64,000 nucleotides of DNA from Istiophorus platypterus. Taxonomy: Eukaryota > Chordata > Actinopteri > Istiophoriformes > Istiophoridae. This document shows, one piece after another, positions 26,091 to 41,110 of this stretch; position 1 is the first letter of the stretch; each line of letters begins with the position of its first letter. The notes under the pieces are model-generated. The model worked only from the letters and a program-made list of their open reading frames with translations, ran no database searches and had not been told where the DNA came from. The stretch covers positions 8,367,501 through 8,431,500 of the forward strand of contig CM029114.1 of assembly GCA_016859345.1 (NCBI GenBank), given 5' to 3'. The position numbers were made by a program, and so were the translations under genes.

Positions 26091-29000
26091 AAGGCTCACA
26101 GTGCCCATGTGCACTTAATGCTTCACCTCCTCATATCTTCTCCGGGCCTCCCTTACACCTCCTTATAACATCAGCATGCTACAGTGGATAAGAGAAAGTG
26201 CTGATCTGGTCCGACTGGCCTCTTTAATTTGTGATGAGCATGGGAGAGTGGGACCCCGCAGGGCCACCAGAGAGCCTTGTGGCCAGGTTGAGCTTCTGCT
26301 CCATCCTCCTAGCCAGCTGTAGATGCACCTGCCAAGTCAGCGCCAGCTACACAGTTCACTATCTTGTTGTCACCCACTACTAAAAGGAGTAGAGTTTGCA
26401 AGGTTAGAATTGACCTTTTTTCCCAAGTCCATAGAGAGATATTGAAACATCGCTTTTTCTTCAGGGTATTATTGGTTAAAATTAATTTGTGGAAGTATAC
26501 CCATTGGTCATTACTTTTACTTTGCTGAGTGATCATAATTTATGCATATGGTATTCTTTATAAAACTTTTCAGATCTCCTCACACTTTACTATGGGTTAC
26601 AGAGTTATTTGTTGTCCCATCTCTTCAGTTAATGTGAGTTATCTAACACCTTGTACTAGTATAAAAAAAAATGTTTTTATACTTGAGAATATTTATTTAC
26701 CAATTGAGCTGCCAGGCCTTTATAACACTGAAGATCATTTATGGACCACATAAACTGTAAAACAGGAAAGTATGTTGTAAAACCTGTTTTCGAATATAAG
26801 CACACATAAGATTCAATTTCAGTCTGTTTTTTTTCTGTTTTTACAGTCTGTTTTTATACCGTATCTATTATAAAGTATGATAAGTGTAGTTACATTTACT
26901 ATTATTTGAATAAACCATCAAATTTAGTAAATGTAAATTGTGGAGTGCTACATACTCAAAATCTGGGTAGATGCATATTTTTTATGACTCCAAACACATA
27001 AACAAAGATGAGAAATGTATAATGATGATCTACACATCTCAGTGAAAGCGAAATCCTGAAATCAGTAATGTGAAGGATCCAGCTGAGCATTGCTTGTTGC
27101 TTGTGTTGTATATCACTAGTAATCAGATAGAGACAGCCGTAAATCATCCGTGCTTTCAACACAAACTATGAGGAGAACTCAGTGGTGCAGAAATTGAACA
27201 GATGTTTGGATATGTTGATAAGTTAAAGTATGCCTTCACAGATGACAAACAGATCAGTTGCCTGGTTAATTTCATATTCATGTAGAAAGAGATATTAGAA
27301 ATCATGTTATATATGTTCATGTGAACATCATATCCTTAATGTGACCAAAAACCTATAACCCGGTTACTAGTGTGCATGTGGTGAGATGGGGCTTCAAACA
27401 TAAGCAATGCTGCCCTGTGGCAATTGTGTGACATAGTTTTGTTAAATAGAAAAAATATATATATTAATGTAAATGGGTAAATACTGCCTATGTCTATTTC
27501 TCTGGGGCTGTTCTAACATTACAAAGAGCTGTTTTAAGCCCAAATACATTACGGAAGTAGGTTATATTCAGTACTGTAGAAATTTAAGAATAAGTTACAA
27601 ACACAGCCTTTGGCACAACTCATGTTAAACAACTAGATCTCAATATTGTTGCTTTTTCTGAAAAGTGACAAGTCTTGCAAGGAGTGTATACTGGTGCCTC
27701 AATCTAGGGTGGAAAACATCTTGTTCTGATGCTTGATGTGCTCATACATAGGTCACAGACAGAAGTCGCAGATATTGAAGAACTTGTAACTCGGAACCAG
27801 TTACTCCTTCTTTATGTAGTTTATGTCTCAGTTCTTTATGAACATAGAGACCCACTGCTTTGTAATGATTTCCTCCTGGAAGACATGGCGAATAAAACTT
27901 AAACTACTTGGAAAAGTGATTTAAAAGACAGTGAGTTCAGAGAGCAGTTTTGATGTTAATAGAGAGTGCTGATGTTGAAGGAGTCTGTTATTTAATTAAG
28001 ACTGAGCTTCCCATGTACACTATGTCTTTTATACACTTCAAAATCATCTTCAAAGATGCTCTGTAAGGTTTTAAACTTGTTGGGAAAAAATTTGAACCCT
28101 ACTTGTGAGGAAAAGGAATATACACCCTTTTCTGCATAAACTAATGAGTGACCAGTAAAGGAGAATATTAGCTCTGCGTGGCTTCTGACACAAAAATAAC
28201 CATGCTTAGTGGATTTGCTTAATATAATGCCAGGTGTATGCACATCTGAGTGGTTCCACATTTTTTGTGATGGAAAAACAAGTGTTTCATAAAGAAAGCT
28301 TGTGCTTTAGAATATTTTGTGAGGTAAAGTACAGCCTGTATGTTGAGGCATTACCAATGTCAGTGTTGCTAGCAAAGCCTGTAATCCTGAAAGTTGAATC
28401 TCTGTCAGCTTTTCCTCTCAGTCCCAATGTGGAGGATGTCTTTCCTTGTAATCCCTTTCTGTTATGTCTGTTTTATCACCCATTGAATTTTTTGTCATTT
28501 CGCCGTTTCCTGATGCACACCTCTTCCTCAACCTAACACACTTTTATATCTGTGAGCACGATACAGAAGAAACTCAGATGATATGGTGATTTCAGCGACT
28601 GGCTTTTTGCTTGGTAACAATCCATTTGTTGTAAGCACCTCTCCCTTGCATAACAATTAAGCAACATCGTCACTGAGTGCATCAGAGACAGATGGCATGG
28701 CCAATACAGGAGGGAAAAAGAGAAACTCGAGGTTGGGCTGTTTCCTTTAAAGATGATTGTTTCCAGCCTGTTGGGGCTATAGCTTGATTTTCATTTCATT
28801 GTTAGTTGAGCAAGGTGAGTGACAAATCGTAATAATTTACATGGTGTGAACTTGATGGTACATTGAGCCCTGCTTTATGACTTTGTGTCACATTTTGAGA
28901 TGAAATTGGCCTTCTTGTAGAACTGAAGCCTTCATTAGCAACCTCTGCAGAAATCATTACTGAATGACAAGCCTTGCATCCATTGCCAGAATTGGTTGAC

Positions 29001-32000
29001 TCTAATAGCAAACAGGAGCCTTATCCCTGGATGAGGCCAGAGGCAGCACACTGCAGCCTGGAGGCCAGCGAGCATGAATCCTGTTGCCAGGCAACAGTTT
29101 ACAGATAAAGGGGGGGTTTAGTGGTGGGGTCCTCCTCTGCTGCCCACGCCCCTGCTTGTCCTTCGTCATCGTCACGTCAGGATTAGATCTGCAACTTGCC
29201 TGGCCTTGAATTATTGATTTGATTTTCCACAAGCATCGTCATTTTATTGTACTTGTTCTACCTGATATGTCTGACTTCAGTTGTCACCGACTGCCTCTCT
29301 GCCTTTTTTTTTTTTTTTTTTTTTTGAGACGCAGAGTAGAAAAAAATAAAACCAACAATTTCAGTGGTACTGAAGTGAAATGAATTCTGCTTGATTTCAG
29401 CTATAAAAACTGACAATCTTAATTCTGCAGATTCTTTTACTTTATAAAGACTCTTGAGTATAGCTGAACTTAAGAGATGTCTGGACTTGATGTTGTCTAT
29501 CCCAATAACAGCATATATTAAATTCTCTGAAAGAGAAACCACAAGGTGGCAGGCAGAGTTCTGTAGTCTCATCACTTAAACTGTTTAAATCTTTTTTTCT
29601 TTTTTCTTTTCCTTTTTTGGGCCCTCTCTGTTTGGTGGTTGTTGATTTGGGCTGCCCGTCTGTGATGGAGCCTTATTTGTTTCCTGAATGTCTAATCTGC
29701 CAAGTTCATGCCTTTTGGCTACCCACTGAGAAGGGGTTCCTTGTTCTGTGTCTGCCTGGCAATCCCTGCGACTGCTGCTGTCCCTGGCCTCTTGTGCACA
29801 TTAACATACAGCTGTCCCACAGGATGTAGTGAGACAGACACCCATGAGCTTCAGAGGGAAGCTGGGCACTCCCTCTCCTCTCGCAGAATCAACTCGCAGG
29901 CAGCAGCCACAGCAGATGGGCTGTGGAGATTAAACCACTAGGCACATGGCAGCTATTGTGGGCTGCCTATTGTGAAATTTAAAGGTCATCTATAGGGTCA
30001 AGGCTGAATTGGTGTGGTGAGCCCCGCCTCCCGAATATGAACTGAGTTGGGGAAGGTTTTTGCTAATGATAGCTTTTTGGCTTGACAGGAATATTGATTA
30101 ATATGCTGCACACTAAGAGGGAAGCAGGAGTCAAGAGTGCAGGTAACATGAGGAGACAAGAGGTGAAATGTTTTGCATTAACTCTGTTATTCATATATAT
30201 TTTTTTTCTTTTTGTCAAAGAATAATTCTTGTGATATTTCTTAATTTTTTTTTATCTCATAGCCCCTAAAAGACAAAAACCAGAATGTATCCAACTAACA
30301 AGCATGGCCTATGAATGCAAAACATGGTATAGCTTGTTTCTCAGTGCTGTAGAAGGCAACATAAATTGGCTGCACTATAAAATACATCGTCCCAAAATAT
30401 GAATATGCCCTACTCCTTACTCCTTTTTGAGTCACATTTGTTAAAACAGCAATGCCCAGATGTATTTGGAGATATATTGAGAGACAGATTTTGTTGTTTT
30501 CACAGGATTTTTCTTTTGTCCGGAAGAAAAATAAAGAATATTTCCATCCAGGCAACATTTTCAGTAAGAGATTCAAAGGATTTACAAAGAATAAATTCAG
30601 AACCTGTGTTATAATCGTATATGTTCTTTTATCACTGAAATATGTATTCGCCTTGAAGTATTTCCTTTCATTCAGTGATGCTTAGTAAAGTTGAGGAAAA
30701 ACAAAATACCTTTGACCCTCAACATTCTGGATCAGCTACTGAAGTGGTTAGCCTGACATATACTTCTCAGCTGAAAACAAAGTCAAACAGCCATACAGAT
30801 CGTTACAAATTCCCTGAAAAACTGATAATGAATTAGAGGGAAACATCAGCTTTTAAGCAGCCTCCCCATTTTGTTCTTCCTTTCATTTAAATTCTTGAAT
30901 TTCTGGTTACATTTGACTTAAATGTCATGAAATGACAGAGGAAATAAAAAGTGACTTAGGGTGATGACACCCTTTGACTTCAACACTCTTTAACTGAGGG
31001 TTCATAAACGGTCAGTGCCATCCAAAAATACAGCACTTTATCAATTTTAAATTTCATTAAATATACATTTCAGCTACCATGAATAACTGAAATACTTTTT
31101 TTCAACACCCACTCAAATGTCTGTTCCAATGTAGAGTTCAAGTACTTCTTGGATGCAGATGAGGTTTGAATAACCTACTCTGATAGCTTTTCATGTCTGG
31201 TTCACCTTACTTTCCTCTCCTTTCTTAGTATCAACCCCCAAGTTGTTTTCCACTGTTTTCGAAATGCAGGCCAAGATCCCTAAAGACGATGGTGTGGTTC
31301 CTGAGCAGAAAACGTCAATGCCTTCCATGCTGTTGCGGTTTTAGAGTATGATGACAGTGTGTGCTGAGGGAAGTCTATTTTTGGGGAAGTTGTTCCAACC
31401 TCACTTCCATTTTCCGCTCTCATTTCATTGACTGGCCTGTTGGCAGCAGAGTTTCTTTGTTGGAAAAGTTGGTAAAAGGGAAAGAAAAGAAGCGACAGCA
31501 TGACATGTTGACTAACTTCATATGAAAGAGTGACAACCATTCACCCATAGAACAAAAAGTTGAAGGTTATTTGGTGGAAGGAATTCTAACTTAAATTTGT
31601 AAAGATTTTGTCACTTTCAAAGAGAGGAAAGCCCTCTGATCATTTGGTCATGTTTGTATTTATCACTAAAACATATTTCAAGTGATAAGACTGACTGCTG
31701 TGTCTCAGACATTCTCAAGGTTTCTTGAGGCATTTAACAATCCAGTTAGGTAAAAAAAAGTTTAAAGGCCAATATTTTAAACTTTAAACTTCCAAGTGTT
31801 CATGCTTACTGGCTGGCCCCAGGAGAATGGCACCATTTAAATAGTAAGGCATGTTTATTTCCTGTTTCCATCTGCTGCTGCGATGCCAGCAGTAGCTCTA
31901 CAGATGCCAGTTAGTGTGCCCTGAGGCTAGATGTTGTTTCAAGGTAGACAGCTCATCAAAATGAATGACAAGTTTGGAAGAATGAAGCGAGACAATTGAC

Positions 32001-33734
32001 AGGTCAAACTACCAATATACTTTCTGCCACAAAATGAAAATTTGCATGTTAAAGCATGTTATAATTTGACCTCCAAGTTAAATGGATGGATATTTTCAAG
32101 TTAATACCACACTCCCCTGACCTCTTAAATGGAAAATACTGAAAGGACTGACAGGGATTGTTATTTCAGGCAATGTATAGTCTACTTTGAGCTTCTTAAC
32201 AAGGTCCATTTTTTTCTTTCTTCCTGGCTACAAGAGCAATGGTGTTTGTATTCAAAAATTGCACATATTAAACTGAAACCCTTTTAAATATTTTACTCAG
32301 CAGTTTTTGTTTGTTTGAAGATAAAGAACTAAGCCTTTTCAAAGGTATGTTGTGAGAAGCCTGCAGCCTGCAGTTGTATTGTCAAACCTGTGACAAAATG
32401 ACTGTTTTGAATAGAGAATGCCAAACTATATTGGTATAATAATGTTTTGTACAAAAAAACATACATAAGTTTCTAAAAATATGTATCTAAACCACTCTGC
32501 GACTCATTTTCACACCCAGAAAATAAATGGATGCTAAAACCAACAGAATATTCAGTTCATGCAGTAAATGACTTATTATACTCAGAAGATAAAAAGTCAC
32601 TCAGTCAGTTTCTGATACATCAGTATCAACTTGTGCCCAGGGCTGTTCTGAATTTATGACTAGATGTATGACAGTACATTGTATATTCCTCTGGCAGGGC
32701 TCTTGGGGAATTTTACGCCATTATAAATGGCATAAAACACTACACATGAGCAAATCAACAAACTCCAGCTTCTAGAGGGGCTTTTCTAAATGACCCAATA
32801 TACTCCTCTCCTCCATCCATCCATTCTCTGCAGGATAGGAAGTGTGAGAGCAGTGTTGTCTGTGTAGTTTTAGTGTGTAGGAGGTCTCTAGGAGTATGTG
32901 TCAGAAGCCGTATGAGTTGGAGGAAGGGAGGAGGAGAAGACTGCAGCAAAACCTGAATCCAATCAGTGAGACATAACCACTGCTTCATGTATAATCCACC
33001 ACAAGCATCTTTGAAAGACTCACTAAAATGCTGCTGAACATTGGCCTTAATCAGTTTATTCTAAATTCAAACACTGTCAGTTTAACTTCTAGCATATTAA
33101 AGACCTAGTTAACATAGTTCTTGTAGCAGATATTTCAACACAAGTTTAAAGTTCAGCTTTTGCTGAATTTGTTAGAGGAGTTTTGTTGACAACAAAGTAC
33201 ACAATACTCCATTCTTCACACAAAATGCATGTCCGGCCCATCAAGATTTTCCTTTTGGCAGCAGCTGGGTTCTTCCTCTGTCTTCCGTCTGTCTTGATGT
33301 TGCCCAGCATGGGATGTAACTCCTCAGAGGCCCCGTGCTGCCTACCCTCACAGTCAGAGACATCTCCAGCTCAGGATTCAGTGGACATATGGCAAACATC
33401 TATTTAATCAACCTATCCAATTATTACTGCATACCTAATTGGTACATTTGTTCGACTTAACCAGTTGAACCTGCTTCTTTCCTGATGGGTTTTATTACAT
33501 TTGAAGACAAAGCTTTTGGGATAAATATCCTATTCTTGTTACTTCACATCCTAAATTTGTCAGATTATACTTACAGTATATTCTCCTTATATTGTCCTTA
33601 AATTTTTTTTTTTTTAATTTAATTCTGAGTTTACTGATGATTTTTCCCAATATGAGATTATGGTATTATGCAAATTCCTTCCAAGTACTTGCAGTGTGTT
33701 TCTTCTGTACAGCTACTTCAGTAGAATCAAGTAT

Positions 33735-33756
33735 GTGTGTGTGTGTGTGTGTGTGT
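33735..33756. repeat. (TG)n microsatellite
   Basis: About eleven TG units in otherwise unremarkable sequence. Confidence 0.9.
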
Positions 33757-35758
33757 TTGGAATTTGAAACAAACATGCTTGCAAACCATCCAAGGTTCAC
33801 TGCTCCTCTGCCCTTCCTGAAACGAAAAATTTGTGACCCTTGATCCTCGTTGTTCCCTTTAGCCAAATCTTTGGAGATTTAAATGGCTACAGATAAATGG
33901 AGTATAGTACAGTTTTCCTTACTATAATTTGCTGTAGCATGACAAGGTCTTCTTCAGAACAATATGATCCACTCTTTTCCTCCAACTGAATAAGAAGATT
34001 CCTTCTTTTATTAACTTGCATTGCTTCAGCCCTATCAGTGAGTCAAATTAAACTTGTTGAATATAATCCCATGGCAGAATATACTTCAAGAGTCATTGCG
34101 ATACTTATGATCATCTTTTCATACATTCTTTCTCCACAAGCAATTTTCAGTTTCCCTCTGGCTGTTTTGTTAAGTAATAGCCCCACGTCCTTTGTGTTCA
34201 GTGCACACCACTTTTAAGTGTCTGTATTTGTTAATGTGAAGAGCTACAAGACACATTTCTTTGCCATTTTGGAGTCTCAATTCACCACTGGAATAATTTG
34301 ATAGTGAGACTAGCAAGCTAATTCAGAGGAATAAGTCCTGCTTGAGTAGAAATTCTTCATCCTATTTGTTTTACATATTTTTCAAATAAAGTTATTATAA
34401 AATATTTTACACATTTTTCATATAATGGGAGAGTGAAGAGGTTCTTGCATTTACACCTGCATTTACAATATATTCACAATCAAAGTAGTCTGTGTTAGGC
34501 TTTAGATAACATATACTTGAGTAAACTCTGATCTTGTTCTTTAGATAACACACTTGAGCAAAATCTGGTCATGTTCACTACACAGTCAGTAAGCTCAAGC
34601 TGAATTGCTGTTACATTGCTTTATTCATCTTCATCAACAAATGTCCAAAGCCAAAGATTTATATTATACTTTAATGTGCTGCCTTTTTTTTTTTTTATCT
34701 CTTTCAACATTTAGCCATTATGTGACTCTCACTTTGTGCCACCTGACATGGCAGTTGATAAGTTAAGTTGGACACTAAAATGGTTGCTATCGCGCACTCA
34801 GCTGGTGGTCCACTGGAGATAACAATAATCCCAAACTGACACTTTAGAGAAGAGCCTTGGCTTTCAAAGCATGGCCAGCAGACACATCTAAACAAGATCA
34901 AATATGCCCTTCACTTTCTGGAAATTGGATTGTGTATCAACATGGGAGTCACGTATTTCAGTCCTATCAAATTTTTTATTTATTTATTTTTTTGTCCCTG
35001 TCCATTTGTGCCACTTCTCCAGTTAACCTGGCTATCAAAAATAGGGGTGACAAAATAAGAGCCTCATTTTCAACTTTCAGCTGATCAAATTTGCGACATG
35101 CTCCACCTGCATTCTTTCCAGATTACCTCATCAGTCAGGCTCACCTGTCAGAAGGATCCATTTTAGTTTAAACTATAGAGAAGGAAGAGACAACCGCTTA
35201 AGTACCTCATCCTCGAGACAAAATTGCTTTCCCAGTCTTCTTTGATCATTTTCATCTGTCTTACTCTTTCTTAAACTTCATCATTCTACAAGTTGTAAAA
35301 AAAGACACCACAGTTTGCTATTTAATTTTTAAGGTTTCTTCCCCACACTAGTATTGTTAACTTTTCAAGGAGCCTTCCTCAAAGAACATTACTAAGATTA
35401 CAGCACTAAAATCCCTTGAAACTCTTGCTTCTCTGCTTCCATAGTCCTTTCCAGAGAAGGCTCAATGGGAATGCACATAAGTATTATTAGTAGTGCCACT
35501 GGCATATAACTTTGGACTATTTTTAAAAGCAGAGCACCTCTTCTATCGTAACATACCCTTAGATACGGGAGATGCCGTGTTGTGCAGTTTGTACTGTTCT
35601 TCTAGGAAGCTTAAAATTCATCCGCAAGGTTTCATAACTGGATAAACATTTCTACTAAAAGTGCTTCATTTACAGTATGGCACCACTCTTACTAATAGAG
35701 AATCAATGTATAGATCACATAGCAGCACTGTGACAGTGTCTTCATGAAGTGTCTTCAG

Positions 35759-36345
35759 CCAGGCTAGAGGCTCTGTGAGACTGTATTTAGACTGTCAAGT
35801 TTTGAAGTAAATCTAACAGTAGCATGCTAACATACTCAGAATTACAATGCTAAAATGCTTCTGTTTAGCATGTATAATCTTTACCATGTTCACAATATTG
35901 ACCATTACTTGAGGCTGATGGGAGTGTCATTAGTTTTGGGTATTTGGTCATAAACTAAATTACTGAGCAAACTGAAAATTTCACTTGATGGAGGCACTTG
36001 ATTAAAATTCAAAGTATCCCCAAATATGCCATGTTTTGCTAATCAAAGTGATTAAAATTCATCCTGTGGGGGACATATATGTGTCTATCCAATATCATAT
36101 CAGTCCTTCCAGTAGCTGGATTCACTCAAAATCACGAATGAGAAACCTCATGGTGGCACCAGAGAAAAAGCCAGAGCATCACCAAAGTTCGAGGATTTAT
36201 CCTCTGGAGTTCATGACTGTCTGTACTAAATTTCGTTACAAACCATCCAATAGTTGTTCAGATATTTCACTCTGGATCAAAGTAGTGGACCAACTTGCAG
36301 ACATTGTTATCCCTAGAGCCATGCCTCTTGCCATGGCTGGTAAAA
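35759..36345 (+). repeat. Long copy of a dispersed teleost repeat with internal repetition
   Basis: The copy starts near GGCTAGAGGCTCTGTGAG. It contains AACAGTAGCATGCTAACATA, GAGGCTGATGGGAGTGTCAT, GTATTTGGTCATAAACTAAA, ATTCATCCTGTGGGGGACAT and CCATCCAATAGTTGTTCAGA, and ends ATCCCTAGAGCCATGCC. I recognise this order of phrases from an abundant teleost interspersed sequence. Two diverged versions of the 'TCATCCT...GGGGACAT / TTCATG' module are present. The class (SINE-like, satellite-like or DNA element) is uncertain. The open frame at 36036-36374 is part of the repeat. Confidence 0.7.
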
Positions 36346-37554
36346 ACTTAGGTTTATGCCCAAAGGAATGCTGAATTATCCATATATTTGCTTATATCAC
36401 TGCTTTGAACAGACTGTTAAATGGCATCCCTTGAGCTCTGATCCACTTAGATTAAGGTAAAATCTCAGTTCAGAGGTTACTCAGGCATATTTTCCTTTTG
36501 AAACCTTGTATTTGGAACAGCAAACATGCAGATTACTGCATGTTTTTTGAGAGATAAAGGGGTTGTACGGATAGATGGTGTTCCAGATGAGATCAGTATC
36601 ACAAGGTGGAAAGAAAAATACCAAAGGCAGTGTGATGCATGAGTTTCTGTAGTGAGTTCAGGTTAAGGCATGTGACCAAGCGTGAGAATGTCCCCCACGT
36701 GCTCCCACCACCTTCTCAAGCATGTTTAGGGATCTACAGATGACAGGCAACACTCAGTAGGCACAATTTGGCTCCCTCCGCTTCATCTGGGATGCAGAGT
36801 GGTAATTCTGGATGATTAAAGAGGTTTATTCGTTTCTGTGTAAATGTTGATGCCAGCCCCAGCCAAGTTTCACCTGGCTCATCACACACATTTCCATAAC
36901 CCCTCTTTCATTTCTGAATGAGATATGACAGCTCAGGCAGCATCCAAATGCAAAACCAGATAGGCCCATCATGGGAAAAGGGATTAGAAATGGAGGAAGA
37001 TTTTAATACCTCTATGTTGAAATTTTTCCTGTACAATTTGCTATTAGAAGGTATAGTATGTGACTTCCTACTGAGGCACTTATTGCATAGTGTATTAGAA
37101 TTTTTAGAGAAGTTATTTTACTTACAGAAAATCCCAAGTTTCATTACTCCTGCTCCATAATGCCAAAAGCTGCTATAAAACTTTTAGACTGTCCTGAAAG
37201 TAAATGTTGACTTTTATTCATTTCAGAACTCTACATTTATTCCAATGTCTTTGCTAGAGACTCTTAACTTATTTTTAACTAATATACAGTCTTTAGGTGA
37301 CAGCAGAATGACATTTTACAAGCAATTTAGCTTTGCATTTCCTAACAGCAGACAGGGCCGTATGTAGCAAAATCTTTCTATATAGTTTGTGACTGAAAGA
37401 CTTAATCCACAATTATGTCACACTATAGACAGGTGATGGGTGTAAAATATAATGATTAGAGATGTCTTTCTGTCAACTTTGTTGCTGTTACTGTTTGTGC
37501 TGTCCACTCTCGTATTCCAGATCAGATTTGAGCTCGAAAATGTAGGGTCAAATC

Positions 37555-37630
37555 AAATATTTTTAATAAGTTTTTATTAAACTTAAGTTTTATTAAGTTT
37601 CTTTTTTTTTTATTAAGTTTTATTCACTAG
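37555..37630. repeat. Local AT-rich direct repeats (TTTTATTAAGTT)
   Basis: Four to five near copies of TTTTATTAAGTT, separated by A/T runs, form a small imperfect tandem repeat. Confidence 0.7.
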
Positions 37631-40600
37631 TTACTTAGTTTTATAGTTTGGTTTCAATAATGGTGAGAGGATGAGGTGGTGCTCTCAAGCCCTTAGTGCA
37701 GTACCCCTCAATAGGCTTCTGTATGTTTGGCCAATCAGGAGAAGTTTTGCTCTTACAGAGGCCTGAGCTAATATTGCATTTTTCACTCACTCAACCAAGG
37801 GGCCACGTAACATGCACTTTGAGATGAATAAGCATTTTTTTGAACTATGAATCATTCAAAGCTACTCTAGTAGAGTCCCAGAATAAAAATATAGAGCTGG
37901 AAATGTGCTTAATAGGTCCCCTATAAGAATGGGGAAAAATACCACAAACACTTCTATCTACACTATACTTATGGTACATTTAACATGCCAGTTCAGTGAG
38001 TGATACTTCCCCATATTCTCCTGTGAAAGAGTGTTAGTTCTTCTTTGTCTGTATGAATGATTTAAGTATCTAGAGTGTCATATATATTGTACAGGTTGTA
38101 GAAGACAAACTTGTAAGTTTGGGCTATATAAATAAACCTGAATGTGGACATGCCCTTCAAATGATTTGAGTGATGCAGTACAGAAAATTCACTTACTGAA
38201 TCTGAGCATTGCAAACTTCTTGCTCAACTTTGCAGTTATGTTGTAGGTCGAATGTCATGAGGATCAATATGATGGGGACTTTGGCTCTAGGAGAGTGTCA
38301 CAAATGTCCTTTTAAAACTTTTTCCTACAGCAGTTTCCAGTAAGCTACTGGCACTGAGCTGTTGTATGGTTTTGGCACTTTGCTGATTGCCATAGGATTG
38401 GGTTATGATGTTTGTAATTGGACAATATAATGATTCAGAGCAACATTCCAGTGTTTTATATGCAAAGAGACACACATTCTTTCATTGATTATTTGGACTT
38501 CCTTACTTCTACTGCCACAAAATGAACACCTTTGAGACAAACTATTGATGTAGTGTCCATCTTTATCCCTGTATAATTTACAAGGACACTAGGCGGATGT
38601 CCTGGCATCCTTGTTGTCCTGCTGGGAACAACTGTAGTCTGCCACCATGTGCATATTTTTTTCCCCAAGTGAGATGATGTGTATAAAATGCTAAAATATT
38701 AAACTAACCCAGGTGTTGTTATAACCTGAAGTTACTGTCCTATTTGACTTAACATTAGTGGGACAGCGGCAACTTTATTTCTTAACCAAGACTTTTCAGC
38801 TTTTAGGAGACAGTTGATTATTGATGGTCTGAGTCTAAAATGTCTTGCACTTTCTGCATATCTATGAGTTGAAACGATGACATATTTTAGAATTTAAGAG
38901 TTTATATTAGGAGTATTAGGGCAAAAGGTTTCAGATTTTTTTTATGCTGCAATTGAGATTTTTAAGGAAAGGAGATGACATGGCGAGTGGTCAGTTTTGT
39001 TTTGTTGAAAACATTTATTTGTTGACCGGTTAAAGGTTGAGAAATATGGAGGGGGGGGGGTATGGCTTTCAATGTAAATTGTAGAGCACATTTATTCAAA
39101 TCAGTGGATATACTGATACCATAGTGCCAAGTATCATCTTTCCTATGCACTCATACCAGACTTTCCATGGGGAAATCAAGTTCTTGGTCTTTCTTGCTTT
39201 ACTGAGGTGGGTTTGTGGTCAATTTATTAATACAAATGACTAAATAAGGAGACAGTGTGGCTGTTTTTTCCAGCTGTTGTTTGATGACCCAGGACAGAAC
39301 AGAGCTCTAGATATCCCATTTCCACTAGAGATCCAGCCACAATATAGGCTCATATTTGTAGTCCAGTAGTCCTGCTGTGTAATTTCCTTGTAAGAGTGAA
39401 AGTGTGTAAGAGGTCTAAATTTTAGGTTTAAGAATGGTTTCCATTATATGTTTTATGATACTTATTAAGTTCTACACTGTAGATCTTGACGTAGCGATCC
39501 ATCACTACAGGAAGATGCAGTATAGATGCTCTAATAGGGACTCGGATCATGTTTGCATCTGTAATTCTGCTAATTCGCCTGCCATAGTTTCCGATCCCAC
39601 TGACAAACTGACAAAGTTTAGGAAATTACACCGTTCTTTTTGCATTACATGATCATTCTGCTTTTCTGATTTACTGCCCTCTGCTTATTGTTAAGAAACT
39701 ATAGATAATAGATTTATTCTAGCAGCCTTGGTTGCATATATGTAATCAGTTTGTTAAATGTGTGGTCAACCAGTTAATATTGCATTTTATTGTCCCTTCG
39801 CAAATACGGTATAATCAAGCTGCACTGCATTGGTTTTATTATGTGGGTAAACTGGGAAAAATTTCCATTTAGATTCAGTTCAAGCTAAACAACAAATAAC
39901 ACTCAACATTATTTTTGGCTGAGTATTTTATTACACAATTTTCATCTGATGTCTTCAGCTTTTCAGTGAATACATGATTGCAACACTAGACATTCACTCT
40001 TCAGTTTTGAGGCATTTTTGCATCTTTTTTCATTTTCATTGTGCCATTTGTAATCATTTTAAAATGCTGCATTTGCCTGAGAGTCCAAATTCTAAAGAAT
40101 TGTCTGTGATTGCAAATATTGACCTGTTCTCCATTTATTTTCCATGAACCCCATTGATGTCACAGGCAAGATCCCACTGGCTCTTGCTTTAATTTTTATT
40201 TTTGACCTGACCTCTTGAAACTTGAATGTTTTAGTCGCGTGGGTGGCTGTAGGATATGTTAATTCATCTCCATGCAGATGTTGCGGCTATTATCCTTCGC
40301 AGAATGCCATGATCCATGGTTTCCTTATCCATCAAACCTCCCCCACATGCATTGCATCTGTCCAACCTCGAATAGACCTCACACTTCACCATTTCAGAAA
40401 GATCTATTGAGAGGAGACCCCCTAGTCCTAATTTTTTTCCACGTGGAGGACAATCGCACAATGACATGGCCCCGTTTAGTGATGCATCACTGCCCAAGAA
40501 GTATTTGCCTCCTTCAAGTTCACCTCCTCACATTAAACATTTTCTCAAGAAAGGCCCTTTCTTCTGTAGTGTAGCTTTTTCCCACCGACAGCTGCTGATT

Positions 40601-40829
40601 TGGAATAGTTGACCATTCACATCTCTCTAATCTCAGTAAAACAGCATAACAGAAAATTAATCTCACAATATTATTCGAATTACGGTTGTAATTCCTAACT
40701 TAAAAAAAAAAATATTGCAACCAACAATCCAAAACCCAAAGATATTCACATTACTCTCAATAAGGACTATGAAAAGAAGTAAATCTTCACATTTGAGGGT
40801 TACCTCCATGTAGTTTCTGCTGTTTCTGC

Positions 40830-41110
40830 TTAAAAAATGACTTAAAATTAGTAATTGATCATCAAAGTAATGGCAATTTTTTTTTTTTTTTACAGTCTTT
40901 TCAGTTCTAAATCATTTAATTTATTATGTCATTTATCAAGTCAAATGGTCAAACCGTTGCGTCCAAACTGTCAAGATTTTTTTGCTTTTCTCAGCTTCTT
41001 ATCACTTTAAAGTATCTGAAAGTAGCACATTTGGATGATAAGACATAACCAATATAAAGACATTTGGTTTTCTGCTAAATTACATTTAGGATTTATCAAT
41101 ATTTTTTTAC
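40830..41110. repeat. Possible degraded hAT-like element
   Basis: AATTGATCATCAAAGTAAT near the left and TTTTGCTTTTCTCAGCTTCT, CATTTGGATGATAAGACA in the middle recall the interior of the hAT-like family seen at 57017-57340 and 43330-43606. There are no clear terminal repeats. Confidence 0.3.

Noticed and set aside
36036..36374. 112-codon + strand frame
   Set aside because: It lies wholly in the dispersed repeat at 35759-36345.
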